Origin: Bacteroidales bacterium
GTDB lineage: Bacteria > Bacteroidota > Bacteroidia > Bacteroidales > UBA932
Assembly: GCA_017962235.1 (NCBI GenBank)
Contig: JAGCVS010000009.1
Coordinates: 1 to 64,000 of the forward strand
Reading direction: 5' to 3'
DNA length: 64,000 nt
Shown here one piece after another: positions 19,065-28,557 of the stretch. Numbering within the stretch: position 1 is the stretch's first letter; every line of letters begins with the position of its first letter. The translations under genes and the position numbers were made by a program. The notes beneath the pieces are model-generated. The model saw only the letters and a program-made list of their open reading frames with translations. It did no database searches and was not told where the DNA came from.

Positions 19065-19673
19065 TTATTGTTCTGCTGCAAAGACGTCGCGGACAGAGGG
19101 CCAGGCGCTCTTCAGAAGCCTTTTCAGGCGCCAGGGACCGCACCAGGCGGCCTTCACAATGTCCTCTTCTGTCTGGACCTTCACCGATTCTTCCTTCTCC
19201 AGGGTCATGGCAAACCAGTGCGACTCTTTAAGTACAAAGTTACTCTTGTTGTGGTAGGTGTGATAGGTGGTGCATATCGGGGCGCCGAGCTTCAGGGAAA
19301 CCAGGCCCGTCTCTTCCTGTACCTCGCGCAGGGCGCACTGCTCCAGGGTTTCGCCCGCCTCCTGATGTCCCTTGGGCATGTCCCACGCCCTGCGGCGCCA
19401 GAAAAGGAGCGCGCGTCCACGGCGGTTGCGGATAAGTCCGCCGGCAGCGACCTCCACCTTCAGGGCGGAAATCAGCTGCGCAAACGCGGCGTCGGGGTCG
19501 CCCGCCTCAACCACCAGCGAATCGATGTCGTCCGCCTTCTCAAACCAGAAGGGGAGCTGACTCAGGTCGTCTGAAGGCTGCGCCGCATAGTACACAATAT
19601 CGGAACTGAGGTCTTCCCATGTCCCGGCCGGTACCACGCAAATGCTTCTGTCCCCGAAATATACTTTGTACAT
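19065..19673 (-). CDS. NUDIX hydrolase
   Basis: A 202-residue protein with an intact Nudix box at residues 102-124 (Gly102, Glu108, Arg116-Glu117, Glu120-Glu121, Gly123). The 80-residue N-terminal part is an additional domain of unknown function. Such enzymes hydrolyse nucleoside diphosphates linked to another group, and the substrate is unknown. It is first in a two-gene unit with the NahK-like kinase, hinting at nucleotide-sugar or sugar-phosphate housekeeping. A degenerate copy of its C-terminal tail seems to persist at 23591-23653. Confidence 0.9.
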   Translation of the reverse strand: MYKVYFGDRSICVVPAGTWEDLSSDIVYYAAQPSDDLSQLPFWFEKADDIDSLVVEAGDPDAAFAQLISALKVEVAAGGLIRNRRGRALLFWRRRAWDMPKGHQEAGETLEQCALREVQEETGLVSLKLGAPICTTYHTYHNKSNFVLKESHWFAMTLEKEESVKVQTEEDIVKAAWCGPWRLKRLLKSAWPSVRDVFAAEQ

Positions 19674-19680
19674 AATTACA

Positions 19681-19707
19681 CAAATTTAACTAAAATCACT
19701 AAATTTG
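19681..19707. promoter_or_regulatory. divergent promoters, NUDIX / pyrE
   Basis: Both strands carry TAAATTTG: minus at 19688 to 19681, which ends 7 nt before the NUDIX ATG, and plus at 19700-19707, 23 nt before the pyrE ATG. Confidence 0.55.
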
Positions 19708-19730
19708 AGAGATTTTAACAGAAGAAAGTT

Positions 19731-20366
19731 ATGATTAGTACAGAAAAGCAGGTTGCCAAATATCTGCTGGAGATAGGGGCCGTGCAGTTGCGTCCGGAAG
19801 AGCCGTTCACCTGGGCTTCCGGCTGGAAGTCGCCCATCTATTGCGACAATCGCAAGATTCTCTCCTATCCCGAAATCCGCTCTAAAGTCTGCGATTATGT
19901 GGTGCAGACCATAAACGAACATTTCAAGAACGTGGATGTGATTGCCGGTGTGGCCACCGGAGCTATCGCCATGGGCGCCCTTGTGGCCGACCGCATGGGC
20001 AAGCCGTTCATATATATCCGCCCCAAGCCCAAGGACCATGGTCTGGAGAACCAGATAGAGGGCGTTTTCAACCGCGGCGACCGCGTGATTGTGATTGAGG
20101 ACCTCATCTCCACCGGCACCAGCAGTCTCAGCAGTGCAACCGCCCTGACTGCGGCGGGCTGTATTGTAGACGGCATGGTGGCAATCTTCTCTTACAACTT
20201 CCCCGGCGCAAGGCGTGCGTTTGAATACAACACCAGTCTGGAACTCTATACCCTATCTAACTACGACGCTTTGATAGAGACCGCCGTAGAGAAAAAGATG
20301 ATATCCGAGAAAGATTTGGAGACGCTGCGCGACTGGCGCTTCCATCCTGATACCTGGGGAGTATAG
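19731..20366 (+). CDS. pyrE: orotate phosphoribosyltransferase
   Basis: A 211-residue enzyme joining orotate and PRPP to give OMP in pyrimidine synthesis. The PRPP-binding motif VIVIEDLISTGTSS is at about residues 118-131, with the flexible-loop lysines in YIRPKPKDHG just upstream. Length is typical. The next gene begins 2 nt after the stop, making a tight pyrE-SRPBCC-methylase operon. Confidence 0.96.
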   Translation: MISTEKQVAKYLLEIGAVQLRPEEPFTWASGWKSPIYCDNRKILSYPEIRSKVCDYVVQTINEHFKNVDVIAGVATGAIAMGALVADRMGKPFIYIRPKPKDHGLENQIEGVFNRGDRVIVIEDLISTGTSSLSSATALTAAGCIVDGMVAIFSYNFPGARRAFEYNTSLELYTLSNYDALIETAVEKKMISEKDLETLRDWRFHPDTWGV

Positions 20367-20368
20367 CC

Positions 20369-20833
20369 ATGTCGGAGACTCACATAAGCGGCAAGCAGGT
20401 GCTGATTGACAGGCAGCCGGCGGTGCTTTACAGTGCCCTGAGCGACTTGAGCGCCCTGGTAGAGAAGATTCCTGCGGACAAACGCACCGCCATCACCGCC
20501 ACTGCGGATACAATCTCCGCCAGCGTGCAGGGGTTCAACCTGGGGATGCGGGTGGCTGAGCGCAACCCCTTCAGCCGGGTAACCTTCTGCCAGATGGACG
20601 GCACCCCGATAGATTTCCGTATACAGGCCTGCTTCGATACCGTAGACGTTCCGGATAAACCCGATGCGGACTGCATGACCCGCTTCCATCTGGAACTTGA
20701 CGCACAGCTGAACGGAATGCTGAAGATTATGCTGGGCAACAAGCTCCAGGGGCTACTGGATAACCTTACCGACACCATTGCGGCGGCGGCAGAGGGACGC
20801 ACCCCTGACATGACCATGAGCAGTTTTATCTAG
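20369..20833 (+). CDS. SRPBCC / polyketide-cyclase-like protein
   Basis: A 154-residue START-like protein. The N-terminal pattern, with a strand (KQVLIDRQPAVLYSALSDL) then helix and six further strands ending in a long C-terminal helix (GMLKIMLGNKLQGLLDNLTDTIAAA), matches the helix-grip fold that binds small hydrophobic ligands. No catalytic residue is recognisable. It lies between pyrE and an RNA methylase in one operon, and its function is unknown. Confidence 0.75.
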   Translation: MSETHISGKQVLIDRQPAVLYSALSDLSALVEKIPADKRTAITATADTISASVQGFNLGMRVAERNPFSRVTFCQMDGTPIDFRIQACFDTVDVPDKPDADCMTRFHLELDAQLNGMLKIMLGNKLQGLLDNLTDTIAAAAEGRTPDMTMSSFI

Positions 20834-20837
20834 GCCC

Positions 20838-22187
20838 ATGGCGGTCTTTCCAAAAGAATTCACAGAGAGCACCCGCGCCATATTCGGCGGCGCGGCGCAG
20901 ACGGTTCTGGATGCACTTGCCTCAGGTGAGAGCGTGACAGCCGTGCGCGCCAACCCCGCCAAGATAAGTGCCGCCGATTTGCACGGCCGCTTCGAGGCGG
21001 AGGGGGAGGCTATCCCCTGGTGCCGCGATGCCTTCTGGCTGGATTCCCGCCCCCTTTTTTCACTCGACCCGCTGCTTCACGCCGGAGCTTATTACGTGCA
21101 GGACCCCTCCGCGATGTTCGTGGGGAGCCTGGCCGGCCGGTTGATTGAGGCAGAGAGCAAACCCCTGAGGATACTTGACCTGTGCGCTGCCCCCGGCGGC
21201 AAGTCCACCGCCATCGCTGCCGCCCTGCGGGAGAAGGACCTGCTGGTGGCCAACGAGGTGATTGGCAGCCGCGCCACAATCCTGGCTGAGAACATGGTGA
21301 AGTGGGGGAGTGCACAAACTGTGGTTACCAACAACGACCCCAAGGACTTCAGCCGCACCCCAGGCTGGTTTGATATACTGGTGGCCGATGTCCCCTGCAG
21401 CGGCGAGGGAATGTTCCGCAAGGAGCCCAAGGCGGTGGAAGAGTGGTCGCCGGAGAATGTGAACCTGTGCGCCGCCCGCCAGAGACGCATAATTGCCGAC
21501 GCCTGGGACTCCCTCAGGCAAGGCGGCTGCCTGATATATTCCACCTGCACCTTCAACCGCTTTGAGAATGACGATAACGCTCAGTGGATATGCGCACAGC
21601 TGGGCGCTGAAACAGTCGATATCGACATAAACGACGCTCCCGGCGCAATAAAGACCGCCGCCGGCGTGCAGTTCGCTCCCGGACTGGTGCGCGGAGAGGG
21701 GCAGTACGTGGCGCTTCTCAGAAAGACGGCCCCCGCGCCCAGGCAATCATTATTCAAGCCTTCCCGTTCGTTCAAAAAGGCCGCCAGCGAATGCCTGAAA
21801 GAGGGTATGGACTGCTGGTATGCCGATACCTCGGCCGGCACTCTAATCAAAGGTTATCCGCACTCACAGGCCGCCGATATCCGCTTCCTGGAAGAGAAGC
21901 TGCGCGTACTGCGCAGCGGCGTGGCGGTGGCGCTGGTAAAGGGGCGAGACCTGGTGCCGCAGGCCGATCTGGCCCTGAGCACGGCCTTCAGGCGCGAATG
22001 CATGCCGGCGGTGGAGCTCACAACAGAGCAGGCGCTCGACTTCCTCCGCACAAAGCCCCTGCAACTTCCAGACGCCCCCAAGGGGTTCGTGACGGTACAA
22101 TACGAACAACTGCCGATAGGTTTCGTTAAAAACATCGGCAGTCGTGCAAACAATCTTTTCCCCCAGGCGTGGCGCCTAAGAATGTAG
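20838..22187 (+). CDS. rRNA (cytosine-C5)-methyltransferase, RsmF-like
   Basis: A 449-residue RNA m5C methylase. The SAM-binding motif DLCAAPGGKS (about 114-123), the DVPCSGEGMF motif (about 182-191) with one key Cys, and the YSTCTFN motif (about 233-239) with the catalytic Cys are all intact. The C-terminal 160 residues resemble the PUA-containing extension of RsmF, which modifies 16S rRNA in E. coli. Target position is inferred from the family. It is the third gene of the pyrE operon. Confidence 0.88.
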   Translation: MAVFPKEFTESTRAIFGGAAQTVLDALASGESVTAVRANPAKISAADLHGRFEAEGEAIPWCRDAFWLDSRPLFSLDPLLHAGAYYVQDPSAMFVGSLAGRLIEAESKPLRILDLCAAPGGKSTAIAAALREKDLLVANEVIGSRATILAENMVKWGSAQTVVTNNDPKDFSRTPGWFDILVADVPCSGEGMFRKEPKAVEEWSPENVNLCAARQRRIIADAWDSLRQGGCLIYSTCTFNRFENDDNAQWICAQLGAETVDIDINDAPGAIKTAAGVQFAPGLVRGEGQYVALLRKTAPAPRQSLFKPSRSFKKAASECLKEGMDCWYADTSAGTLIKGYPHSQAADIRFLEEKLRVLRSGVAVALVKGRDLVPQADLALSTAFRRECMPAVELTTEQALDFLRTKPLQLPDAPKGFVTVQYEQLPIGFVKNIGSRANNLFPQAWRLRM

Positions 22188-22244
22188 CATTAGGATAGAT
22201 TCGCGTATTTTCTTATCTTTATGCATAATTAATCCAATCTAGTT

Positions 22245-23576
22245 ATGCAAAGAAGAGACTTTATCCGTTTTTCGGCGCTAGGTGCAGCAGCTGCAGCACT
22301 GCCACTGGGCGCATACGGCGCAGAGCCGGCCAAAAGCAAGAAAACATCCAAGAATGCCAAGGTACAACTGGGTTTCATAGGCCTGGGGCAGCAGGGAATG
22401 TATCTGCTGAGCAGTTTCATTTCTATGGACGATGTCCGTGTACTTGCCGGGTGTGATGTCTATGATGTCAAGCGCGACCGCTTTGTCCGCCGGGTAAAGG
22501 AGAAATATGGAGCAAAGGCCAAAGTTGATGTTTATGAAGACTATCAGGACCTGCTCTCGCGGCCCGACATCGATGCCGTGGTGATTGCGGTGCCTGACCA
22601 TCAGCACGCCATTATTGCCATCGCAGCCTGCAAGGCGGGCAAGGATGTATATCTCGAGAAGCCGGCCACTCTCACCATTTATGAGGGCCAGCAGTTGCAG
22701 AAAGCCGTGCGCAAACACTGCAGGATACTCCAGGTGGGAAGCCAGCAGCGTTCCAGTATGGAATTCATCACTGCGGCAAATATGGCCCGCGAGGGTATGC
22801 TGGGCAAGATTCAGAAAGTGAAAGTGTATGTCGGCCGCAACGATGTCAACACCGCGACCGGTGCGCCTATGCCCTGCAAGCTGCCGCATATGGAGGTTCC
22901 CGCAGGCCTGAACTGGGACAAGTGGCTCGGCCCTCTGCCGGAGTCGGTTTATTATCATTCCGACCTTGATCCCGTGATCACTCCAGAGCAGGACGAGCAG
23001 CTCTGGGGCGCCTGGCGCTGGTACAAGCCCAGCGGCGGCGGCCTAATGACCGACTGGGGTGCACATATGTTTGACATTGCACAGTGGATGCTGGGCAAAG
23101 ACGGCAGCGGTCCCGTTGAGGTAATCCCTCCCGGATACAGCTACTATGACCACCTCACTTACAAATACGACAACGGTGTGATTGTGTCGGAAGAGCCGTA
23201 CAACGAGCGTCACAGCCAGGGCGTTATGATTTACGGCGAGGAAGGATGGATCAAGGTTTCACGCGGCAGCTATGAGGCTTCCGACCCTAAATTCAATATG
23301 AAAGAGTCTTTGGGTGAGGAGGACATCCCTTACGAGGCCCGCGGCGGTCATCACCGCAACTTCATCAATTCCGTGCTGAGCCGCATCGACCCCAATGTCC
23401 CCATCGAGGTGGGTCACTCTTCGTGCACTGTCTGCAATCTGGGCAATATCGCTATGGAGCTGAACCGGCCCGTACAGTGGAACCCCATCGTGCAGAAATT
23501 CATGCACGATGAAGAAGCCACCAAGCTGATGCACTACCAGTACCGCCCCGGCTACGAGCATCTGCTGGACGTATAG
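22245..23576 (+). CDS. Tat-exported Gfo/Idh/MocA oxidoreductase
   Basis: A 443-residue NAD(P)-dependent sugar or cyclitol dehydrogenase-like protein. A twin-arginine signal (RRDF at residues 3-6, then an Ala-rich h-region) suggests folded export with bound cofactor. The Rossmann motif GFIGLGQQG (about 42-50), AVPDHQHA and the EKPATLT motif with the catalytic Lys follow, then GGGLMTDWGAHMFD in the C-terminal domain. Substrate is unknown. Some exported relatives act as NAD-dependent glycosidases (GH109), but I see no proof of that here. It converges with the glycan-uptake operon and may process its products. Confidence 0.85.
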   Translation: MQRRDFIRFSALGAAAAALPLGAYGAEPAKSKKTSKNAKVQLGFIGLGQQGMYLLSSFISMDDVRVLAGCDVYDVKRDRFVRRVKEKYGAKAKVDVYEDYQDLLSRPDIDAVVIAVPDHQHAIIAIAACKAGKDVYLEKPATLTIYEGQQLQKAVRKHCRILQVGSQQRSSMEFITAANMAREGMLGKIQKVKVYVGRNDVNTATGAPMPCKLPHMEVPAGLNWDKWLGPLPESVYYHSDLDPVITPEQDEQLWGAWRWYKPSGGGLMTDWGAHMFDIAQWMLGKDGSGPVEVIPPGYSYYDHLTYKYDNGVIVSEEPYNERHSQGVMIYGEEGWIKVSRGSYEASDPKFNMKESLGEEDIPYEARGGHHRNFINSVLSRIDPNVPIEVGHSSCTVCNLGNIAMELNRPVQWNPIVQKFMHDEEATKLMHYQYRPGYEHLLDV

Positions 23577-23590
23577 CCGGCGGCCGGGCT

Positions 23591-23653
23591 TCAGGCCTCG
23601 AAAACTTCCCGTATAGAAGGCCAGGCACGAGACCGACCTTGCCCGCTGAATAA
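23591..23653 (-). pseudogene. fossil C-terminal tail of a NUDIX-type gene
   Basis: The minus strand is open for about 20 codons ending in TGA at 23591-23593 and reads ...SRAWPSIREVFEA-stop. This closely resembles the last residues of the intact NUDIX protein at 19065 (KSAWPSVRDVFAAEQ-stop), sharing AWPS(V/I)R(D/E)VF. In-frame TAA codons just upstream break the frame. I read it as the residue of a deleted NUDIX gene left between the oxidoreductase and the glycan locus. Confidence 0.5.
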
Positions 23654-23659
23654 TGATTA

Positions 23660-25447
23660 TTATTGGTTATATGTCGTCTTGAAATAGTGGAAGAAGTTGT
23701 AGGGATCCAGGACCTCTATGTCCAAATCGGGACGAAGGGTACGGAGCTGGTTCACTGCGTTGATGATTTTGCCGGGGCCCACCCATATTACGCGGAACAT
23801 GTAGTATCGGGGGGTCGGGTCAGAGGTTTTGGATATCACCTTGGAAACTCCAGCAGCAAGATTTTCCGGCTGACTGCCCATCCCGCAGACGGAATTGTTG
23901 AGGTTAAAGACAGGCATAGTATTGTTCCATACATGATTGACCAGCCCTGTGCCGCCTCCGTGATAATTCATCACAATAGTTGCCATACCGTCCGGCGAGA
24001 ACTCCATAAAGGCGTTTTTTACGGCCTCGGAGGGCTGACTCTGGTCCAGCACCATTGGGGAGATGCTTATGTCGCACATGACGTAGTACTTCTTGTTGTG
24101 CTCCACAAAAAGTGGCAGGTATTGCTCTTGGATGCGGTTGGGGTTTATGTAGCCGGCACAGCTGGCATCGGCGCCGAACCAGTCGGCGTCGGTCTTGGTA
24201 GACCATATATACTGCATTATGTCGGGCAACTTGTCTATCAGGTTGGGGTTTATGCCCCAGATTACAGGGATAGAGCCACGGTTGTCATCGTTCCAGATGC
24301 CGTTGAGCATATACTCCCACAGCGGGCCGGCCCCGTCGTAGTCGGCCAGCTGGAACAGCAGATAGGTTTTTCCATCCTGAGGCTGACCCAATTGCGGCCG
24401 TCCCTGCTTCATTGGTTTGAAAGGCGCATTGCTGTGGAATGACATATTGTAAACCTCGCCTGGGCCGGTGTCCATATAAACATTGTATGGAGATGCTATC
24501 CAGACTGATTCCCACTCTGTGGCAACCTGGCCGTGCGCGCCGCCCAGCCCATCTATTTCGGAGTATTTTTTCTTGCTGAAAAAGCCGTTCAGGCAGGTCA
24601 TATGCTGCCCTGCCGTCTGCCTCAGGTAAGACTCCAGAATACGTATGTAGGTGGCCTTGTCCGTGCCCAGCGGCTGTGACGCATCGTCGCGTGGCGCTTC
24701 GTCTTCCCAAGGGGACAGGTCAAATACAAAGCCACGCTCTTTGACCGCAAAATCGCGGCAGTAGGTGTATTCCAGATTGCCCACGGGGCGGTTGTAGCGG
24801 GAATCCTCGTAAAGGAAAGACTGTGTGGTGCTGCAGAGTCCCTTGTCCAGATAATTATCTATGGCCCAGCGGTAGGCGTCGTTTTTGGCGCTCCCGCTAA
24901 GGCTGCCGTCAAATTGGCTGCGGAAGTCGTGCAGGATGGCCAGGCCATACTCGGCGGCGTATTTTTCTGCCTGCTCGGGAGAGAACACTATGCCATCCTC
25001 GACGCCTGCCATTGTGGTGGCGACATTGATGGTTGCCGGCACGTCCGGGTCATAGATGATGACTCCCTTGATCACGTTTTTGCCCAGGCGCAACAGCTCC
25101 CCGAAACTCTCGAGCTTGACCTGCTGCCTGCCTTCCAGCCAGCCTCCCGGCTTGGAAAACATCTCTATCCACTGGCTTGTCTTGTTTGTATTGGCTCCGT
25201 AGAGGTACATCACTGGCCCCTGGCGGTTGAGAATGCCCTGCAGGGTGGAGGCCGCCACGCACTCATCGTAACAGCCAGGAGTGAGGGAGTTGGATAGGGC
25301 GTATGTGTATATGGTATTTTCTGCCAGCGGTATAACGCTGGTTTCAACATCCTGCTCCGGCTCGGGGTCGGGCGTCATCTTGATCTTGTCGCACTGAACC
25401 GACAAGAGTATGAGTGCAGAAAGCAGAAACATTCTAGAAATCTTCAT
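23660..25447 (-). CDS. GxGYxYP-family lipoprotein (putative glycoside hydrolase)
   Basis: A 595-residue lipoprotein (lipobox ending at Cys19). The order of segments matches the GxGYxYP family: N-terminal TLQGILNRQGPVMYL, the VIWGINPNL strand, and the signature region near 430-436, which here reads CAGYINP, so the named motif is degenerate at its ends. The fold is thought to contain a barrel and the family is listed as putative glycoside hydrolases, but activity is unproven. It starts 14 nt inside the DUF3823 gene and is the last gene of the fecR-susC-susD operon. It is probably exposed on the outer membrane. Confidence 0.82.
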   Translation of the reverse strand: MKISRMFLLSALILLSVQCDKIKMTPDPEPEQDVETSVIPLAENTIYTYALSNSLTPGCYDECVAASTLQGILNRQGPVMYLYGANTNKTSQWIEMFSKPGGWLEGRQQVKLESFGELLRLGKNVIKGVIIYDPDVPATINVATTMAGVEDGIVFSPEQAEKYAAEYGLAILHDFRSQFDGSLSGSAKNDAYRWAIDNYLDKGLCSTTQSFLYEDSRYNRPVGNLEYTYCRDFAVKERGFVFDLSPWEDEAPRDDASQPLGTDKATYIRILESYLRQTAGQHMTCLNGFFSKKKYSEIDGLGGAHGQVATEWESVWIASPYNVYMDTGPGEVYNMSFHSNAPFKPMKQGRPQLGQPQDGKTYLLFQLADYDGAGPLWEYMLNGIWNDDNRGSIPVIWGINPNLIDKLPDIMQYIWSTKTDADWFGADASCAGYINPNRIQEQYLPLFVEHNKKYYVMCDISISPMVLDQSQPSEAVKNAFMEFSPDGMATIVMNYHGGGTGLVNHVWNNTMPVFNLNNSVCGMGSQPENLAAGVSKVISKTSDPTPRYYMFRVIWVGPGKIINAVNQLRTLRPDLDIEVLDPYNFFHYFKTTYNQ

Positions 25448-26654
25448 AGAAACGTATATTATCTATTTTTAGTGTAGCGTCGCTGTTGAGCCGTGTGTGA
25501 TAGAGCCGGAAATAATTGACCGCAGTCAGGTCGATGTTCCCGCCTGTTTTGCGCGCACCGGCCATGGAAAGCCTGATGTTGTTCCAGCCGGGCCTGAGCT
25601 TGAGGTCATCGGCCAGGAAGGTCCAGTGCAGCTCGCCTACGTCGGCCTTGCCGCCGCTGGTAATCTCTATCTGGGCATCGCCCAGCCCCCAGCCGAATGC
25701 GTTCAGGTCGGCAACGTACAGGTCAAAGGCCAGCACGCCGTCCTCCAGGCTTACCTGGGTATCTACCGGTGTGCTCAGGGCCTTTTCAAAGAATAGCAGG
25801 GCGTTCTTCGGCACGGTGGTGCTCAGGCAGGCATTCCCCTGGGTCTTGTCGGAGGTGTCCACAGCCAGCGTTCCCTGACTCTTCCAGCCGTCAAGGCTTT
25901 CGCATTCGTCAAAGAAAACGCCGGGGCGGGAAGTATCATCTACAAATTCTCCGATATTGATTTTTACGGTCGGGGCATAATTGTAGAGGGCGCCGGAATA
26001 AGAAGAACGGGCTCCCAGCCTGAAATAATACTCCTTGTTCTCTTTAAAATAACTGCTGTTGTCGGCCACGTCTATGCCAATCTTGAATCCCCTTGTGGGG
26101 AGCACGCCGCTGTTAACGGTTTTGATTTTCGAAACAGAGTTGACAGTGCTGCCGACGCTGGCCTGGTCGCTGGCGAACAGGGCTATCTCTGCCACCGCAT
26201 CGAGCGTGGTGGGCTCCAGGTTGAAGGTGGCCAGAACGGTGTTGGCCTCTTTGGTAATTGAAACATTCCGGAAGCGGATGTAGGGCGTCACATAGAAATC
26301 CAACTGTGTCTGGCCGGAAATATATATCTGCTGCGCATCCACGGGCAAGAAATTGCGCTTGTCCGGCTGTATGGTGTAAGTGCCTTCGTAAAGCCTGGTG
26401 TTGCGGTAGCTGCCGTCGTTTTTGACCACAAGATATGTGGGGGTAGGGTCGGTGTAGCCGTGCTCGATGAGCTTTAAGGTGGTTCCGCTCACAATGTCGC
26501 CGGGCACAGGCTCTCCGGTAGATACGTCTATTATGCTCCCATAGAGGGTGGCATCGGGTTCCTGGTAGGTGTCAAGCTGGAACAGGGAGCAGGATGCGAG
26601 GGCTGGCAGCGCTAGCGCCGCTGACGCAAAGATATTTACGATAGTGTGTCTCAT
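25434..26654 (-). CDS. DUF3823 glycan-locus surface lipoprotein
   Basis: A 406-residue lipoprotein with the lipobox LASC after about 22 residues from the chosen Met. Met at 26654 gives a standard signal; the ATG at 26666 would add four residues and overlap susD. The first 210 residues match DUF3823 (LDTYQEPDATLYGSIIDVSTGEPV, then YIRFRNVSITKEANT), found in SusE/F-position proteins. The last 190 residues form a beta-rich module (FFDECESLDGWKSQGTL... LKIDNIRFYEDF) resembling a concanavalin-like or carbohydrate-binding jelly roll. A likely role is to hold glycan at the cell surface beside SusCD. Confidence 0.82.
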   Translation of the reverse strand: MRHTIVNIFASAALALPALASCSLFQLDTYQEPDATLYGSIIDVSTGEPVPGDIVSGTTLKLIEHGYTDPTPTYLVVKNDGSYRNTRLYEGTYTIQPDKRNFLPVDAQQIYISGQTQLDFYVTPYIRFRNVSITKEANTVLATFNLEPTTLDAVAEIALFASDQASVGSTVNSVSKIKTVNSGVLPTRGFKIGIDVADNSSYFKENKEYYFRLGARSSYSGALYNYAPTVKINIGEFVDDTSRPGVFFDECESLDGWKSQGTLAVDTSDKTQGNACLSTTVPKNALLFFEKALSTPVDTQVSLEDGVLAFDLYVADLNAFGWGLGDAQIEITSGGKADVGELHWTFLADDLKLRPGWNNIRLSMAGARKTGGNIDLTAVNYFRLYHTRLNSDATLKIDNIRFYEDF

Positions 26655-26659
26655 AGCTT

Positions 26660-28552
26660 TTACCATTGGGGGTTCTGGATGCAGCCGTTGCTGGCGGTTC
26701 CCGGGATGGCGAGGTAGTAGTTCTTGTTCTCCCAGGTATGCGGAACTTCTTTGAGCACGACCTTGCGCACAAAAATGTATTTTGGAGGGCTCACCCGCAA
26801 ATCGAGCAGCGGGTCCAGGGCTTTGCGGCTGCCGGAGGCAAAGACTTTCTGGAATTCCCTGCGTCGTATCAGCGTCCAGAAACGGTCGTTTTCGAAAGCG
26901 AGTTCGACTCTGCGCTCGCGCTGGATGTTGTCGCTGGTCAACTCTATGTCGGTGGTGTGTCCGGCCCTGCGCCTGGTGGCGTTCAGGCAGCGCCGGGCCA
27001 GGGCAGGATCGCCTTCTCCGCTCTCGAACACGGCTTCGGCGTAGCTCAGCAATACCTCGGCATATCGCATAATCGGGTAGGAGTTGGTGTTCTTGCCCAG
27101 CTCGTTTTCTTTGAGCTCCTTTGTAGAAAGAAACTTCTTATAGCAGAAGCCGGTGCGTGTCATCACAAAGTGCTGGCTCTGGTCAAAGCCCGAATAGTCG
27201 TCGCTGGAGGCGGCGCCATACTGGTAGTAGGTCTTGTCGCCTACGGTAATGGAGGTGTTGCTGCTGCCTTCGTAGGTGGCGGAGCCATTGCGTGCCACAT
27301 AACCCGCCTGGATGGTGATGGTCTTGTCGCGGAAAGTCGTTCCCGGCAGTATGCAGGTGGCCCACAGCCGGGCATCCTTCCCTTCGAAAATCTGGCTCGG
27401 CGTGTCAAAGTGCAGATAGTCGTGGCCGGCTTTGAAACCGTCGTAGTCGCTCACATTGCCGTCGCTGCGGGTTATGATGGTCCCGTCGCGGCCCGGATAG
27501 GCGTAGTATTCGTAGGCGTCCACAAGATCCAGGACAGGGTTCATACGCCCGGAGTGGGGCGCGCTCAGGCGGGTCTGATTGCTGTTGCACCAGAACTCAT
27601 AGCTGTGGCAGGCCACAACCTCGGCATCTCCGTAGGAGTATATGAACATATTCTCCTGCGGGGCGACGGAAGGGTCGCTGAAAAGCGTAATCAGGTTTTT
27701 CTGCGCGTCTTGCGGCGATTCCGGAGCCGGCTTGTACAGGCCAAAGAGACCACTGCTGATAACTTCTTCGCAAGCTTTGATGCACTGCAAGTAGTAGCCG
27801 TTGGCATCGGAAGGACTCATATGTATCAGCCCGAGTTCCACGGCTTCGCCCTCCAGCCCGTCCTTAGCCCCGTATTTGGCTATCGAGGCGGCAAACAAGG
27901 CGGCGCGGGCCTTCATTGCCAGGGCCAGATATTTTGTGGCGCGGCGTGCATCGGCTCCGGTGCGTATCTGCGGCAGGCTGGCAGCGGCCAGGTCAAACTC
28001 TTCCATAATAAAGTCCCAGGTCTCTTTCTCCGTGCTGCGGGGAACCTTGAGCTGCTCCGCATCGGGAGTGTATTCCTGGAACTCCCTTATAATTGGCACG
28101 CCGCCATAGCGCTTGGCCAGGGCAAAATAGCCGAAGGCGCGCAAAAAATGGGCTTCTGCTTCTATCTGCGTGCGTTGCTCGTCGCCTAGGCCGTTGATAT
28201 TCTCTGCCTGCTGGAGCAGATAATTCACATCGCGAAGGAAACCGTAGTCCCACCAGTGGGAAACGTCTATGTTGTTGCCCTGGGAGTTTATGGCATTGTC
28301 GGTGAACTGGTCCTGATAGAAGCCGACAGTGTTTGCCGTGCCCTTGTGGAAGGCTGTACCCGAGAAGCCGAACTCTTCGAACGGGGCCTGCCAGTAGAGA
28401 TTGGCCATCCAGGAGCGGACCCCCTCTTCGCTGGAGAGTATCCTGGAAGAACTTATTCTGTCGGTCGGCTCCAGGTCCCAGGCATTCTTGCAGGAGGCGA
28501 GGGCGGCCGAGGCGAGCAGCAGGGCAATGATGATAATATGATAGCGTCTCAT
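26660..28552 (-). CDS. SusD/RagB-family glycan-binding lipoprotein
   Basis: A 630-residue outer-membrane lipoprotein (lipobox LASC, Cys21). SusD hallmarks include the N-terminal LEPTDRISSSRILSSEEGV, TPR-like helical stretches (EAHFLRAFGYFALAKRYGGVPII), YPIMRYAEVLLSYAEA and the RRVELAFENDRFWTLIRRRE block near the C-terminus. It caps the SusC pore and captures oligosaccharide. It lies 5 nt downstream of susC. Confidence 0.95.
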   Translation of the reverse strand: MRRYHIIIIALLLASAALASCKNAWDLEPTDRISSSRILSSEEGVRSWMANLYWQAPFEEFGFSGTAFHKGTANTVGFYQDQFTDNAINSQGNNIDVSHWWDYGFLRDVNYLLQQAENINGLGDEQRTQIEAEAHFLRAFGYFALAKRYGGVPIIREFQEYTPDAEQLKVPRSTEKETWDFIMEEFDLAAASLPQIRTGADARRATKYLALAMKARAALFAASIAKYGAKDGLEGEAVELGLIHMSPSDANGYYLQCIKACEEVISSGLFGLYKPAPESPQDAQKNLITLFSDPSVAPQENMFIYSYGDAEVVACHSYEFWCNSNQTRLSAPHSGRMNPVLDLVDAYEYYAYPGRDGTIITRSDGNVSDYDGFKAGHDYLHFDTPSQIFEGKDARLWATCILPGTTFRDKTITIQAGYVARNGSATYEGSSNTSITVGDKTYYQYGAASSDDYSGFDQSQHFVMTRTGFCYKKFLSTKELKENELGKNTNSYPIMRYAEVLLSYAEAVFESGEGDPALARRCLNATRRRAGHTTDIELTSDNIQRERRVELAFENDRFWTLIRRREFQKVFASGSRKALDPLLDLRVSPPKYIFVRKVVLKEVPHTWENKNYYLAIPGTASNGCIQNPQW

Positions 28553-28557
28553 GTCTG

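Noticed and set aside
22245-23576. GH109-type NAD-dependent glycosidase identity for the Tat-exported oxidoreductase
   Set aside because: The family fold fits, but no GH109-specific residue set was recognised, so only the oxidoreductase family is claimed.
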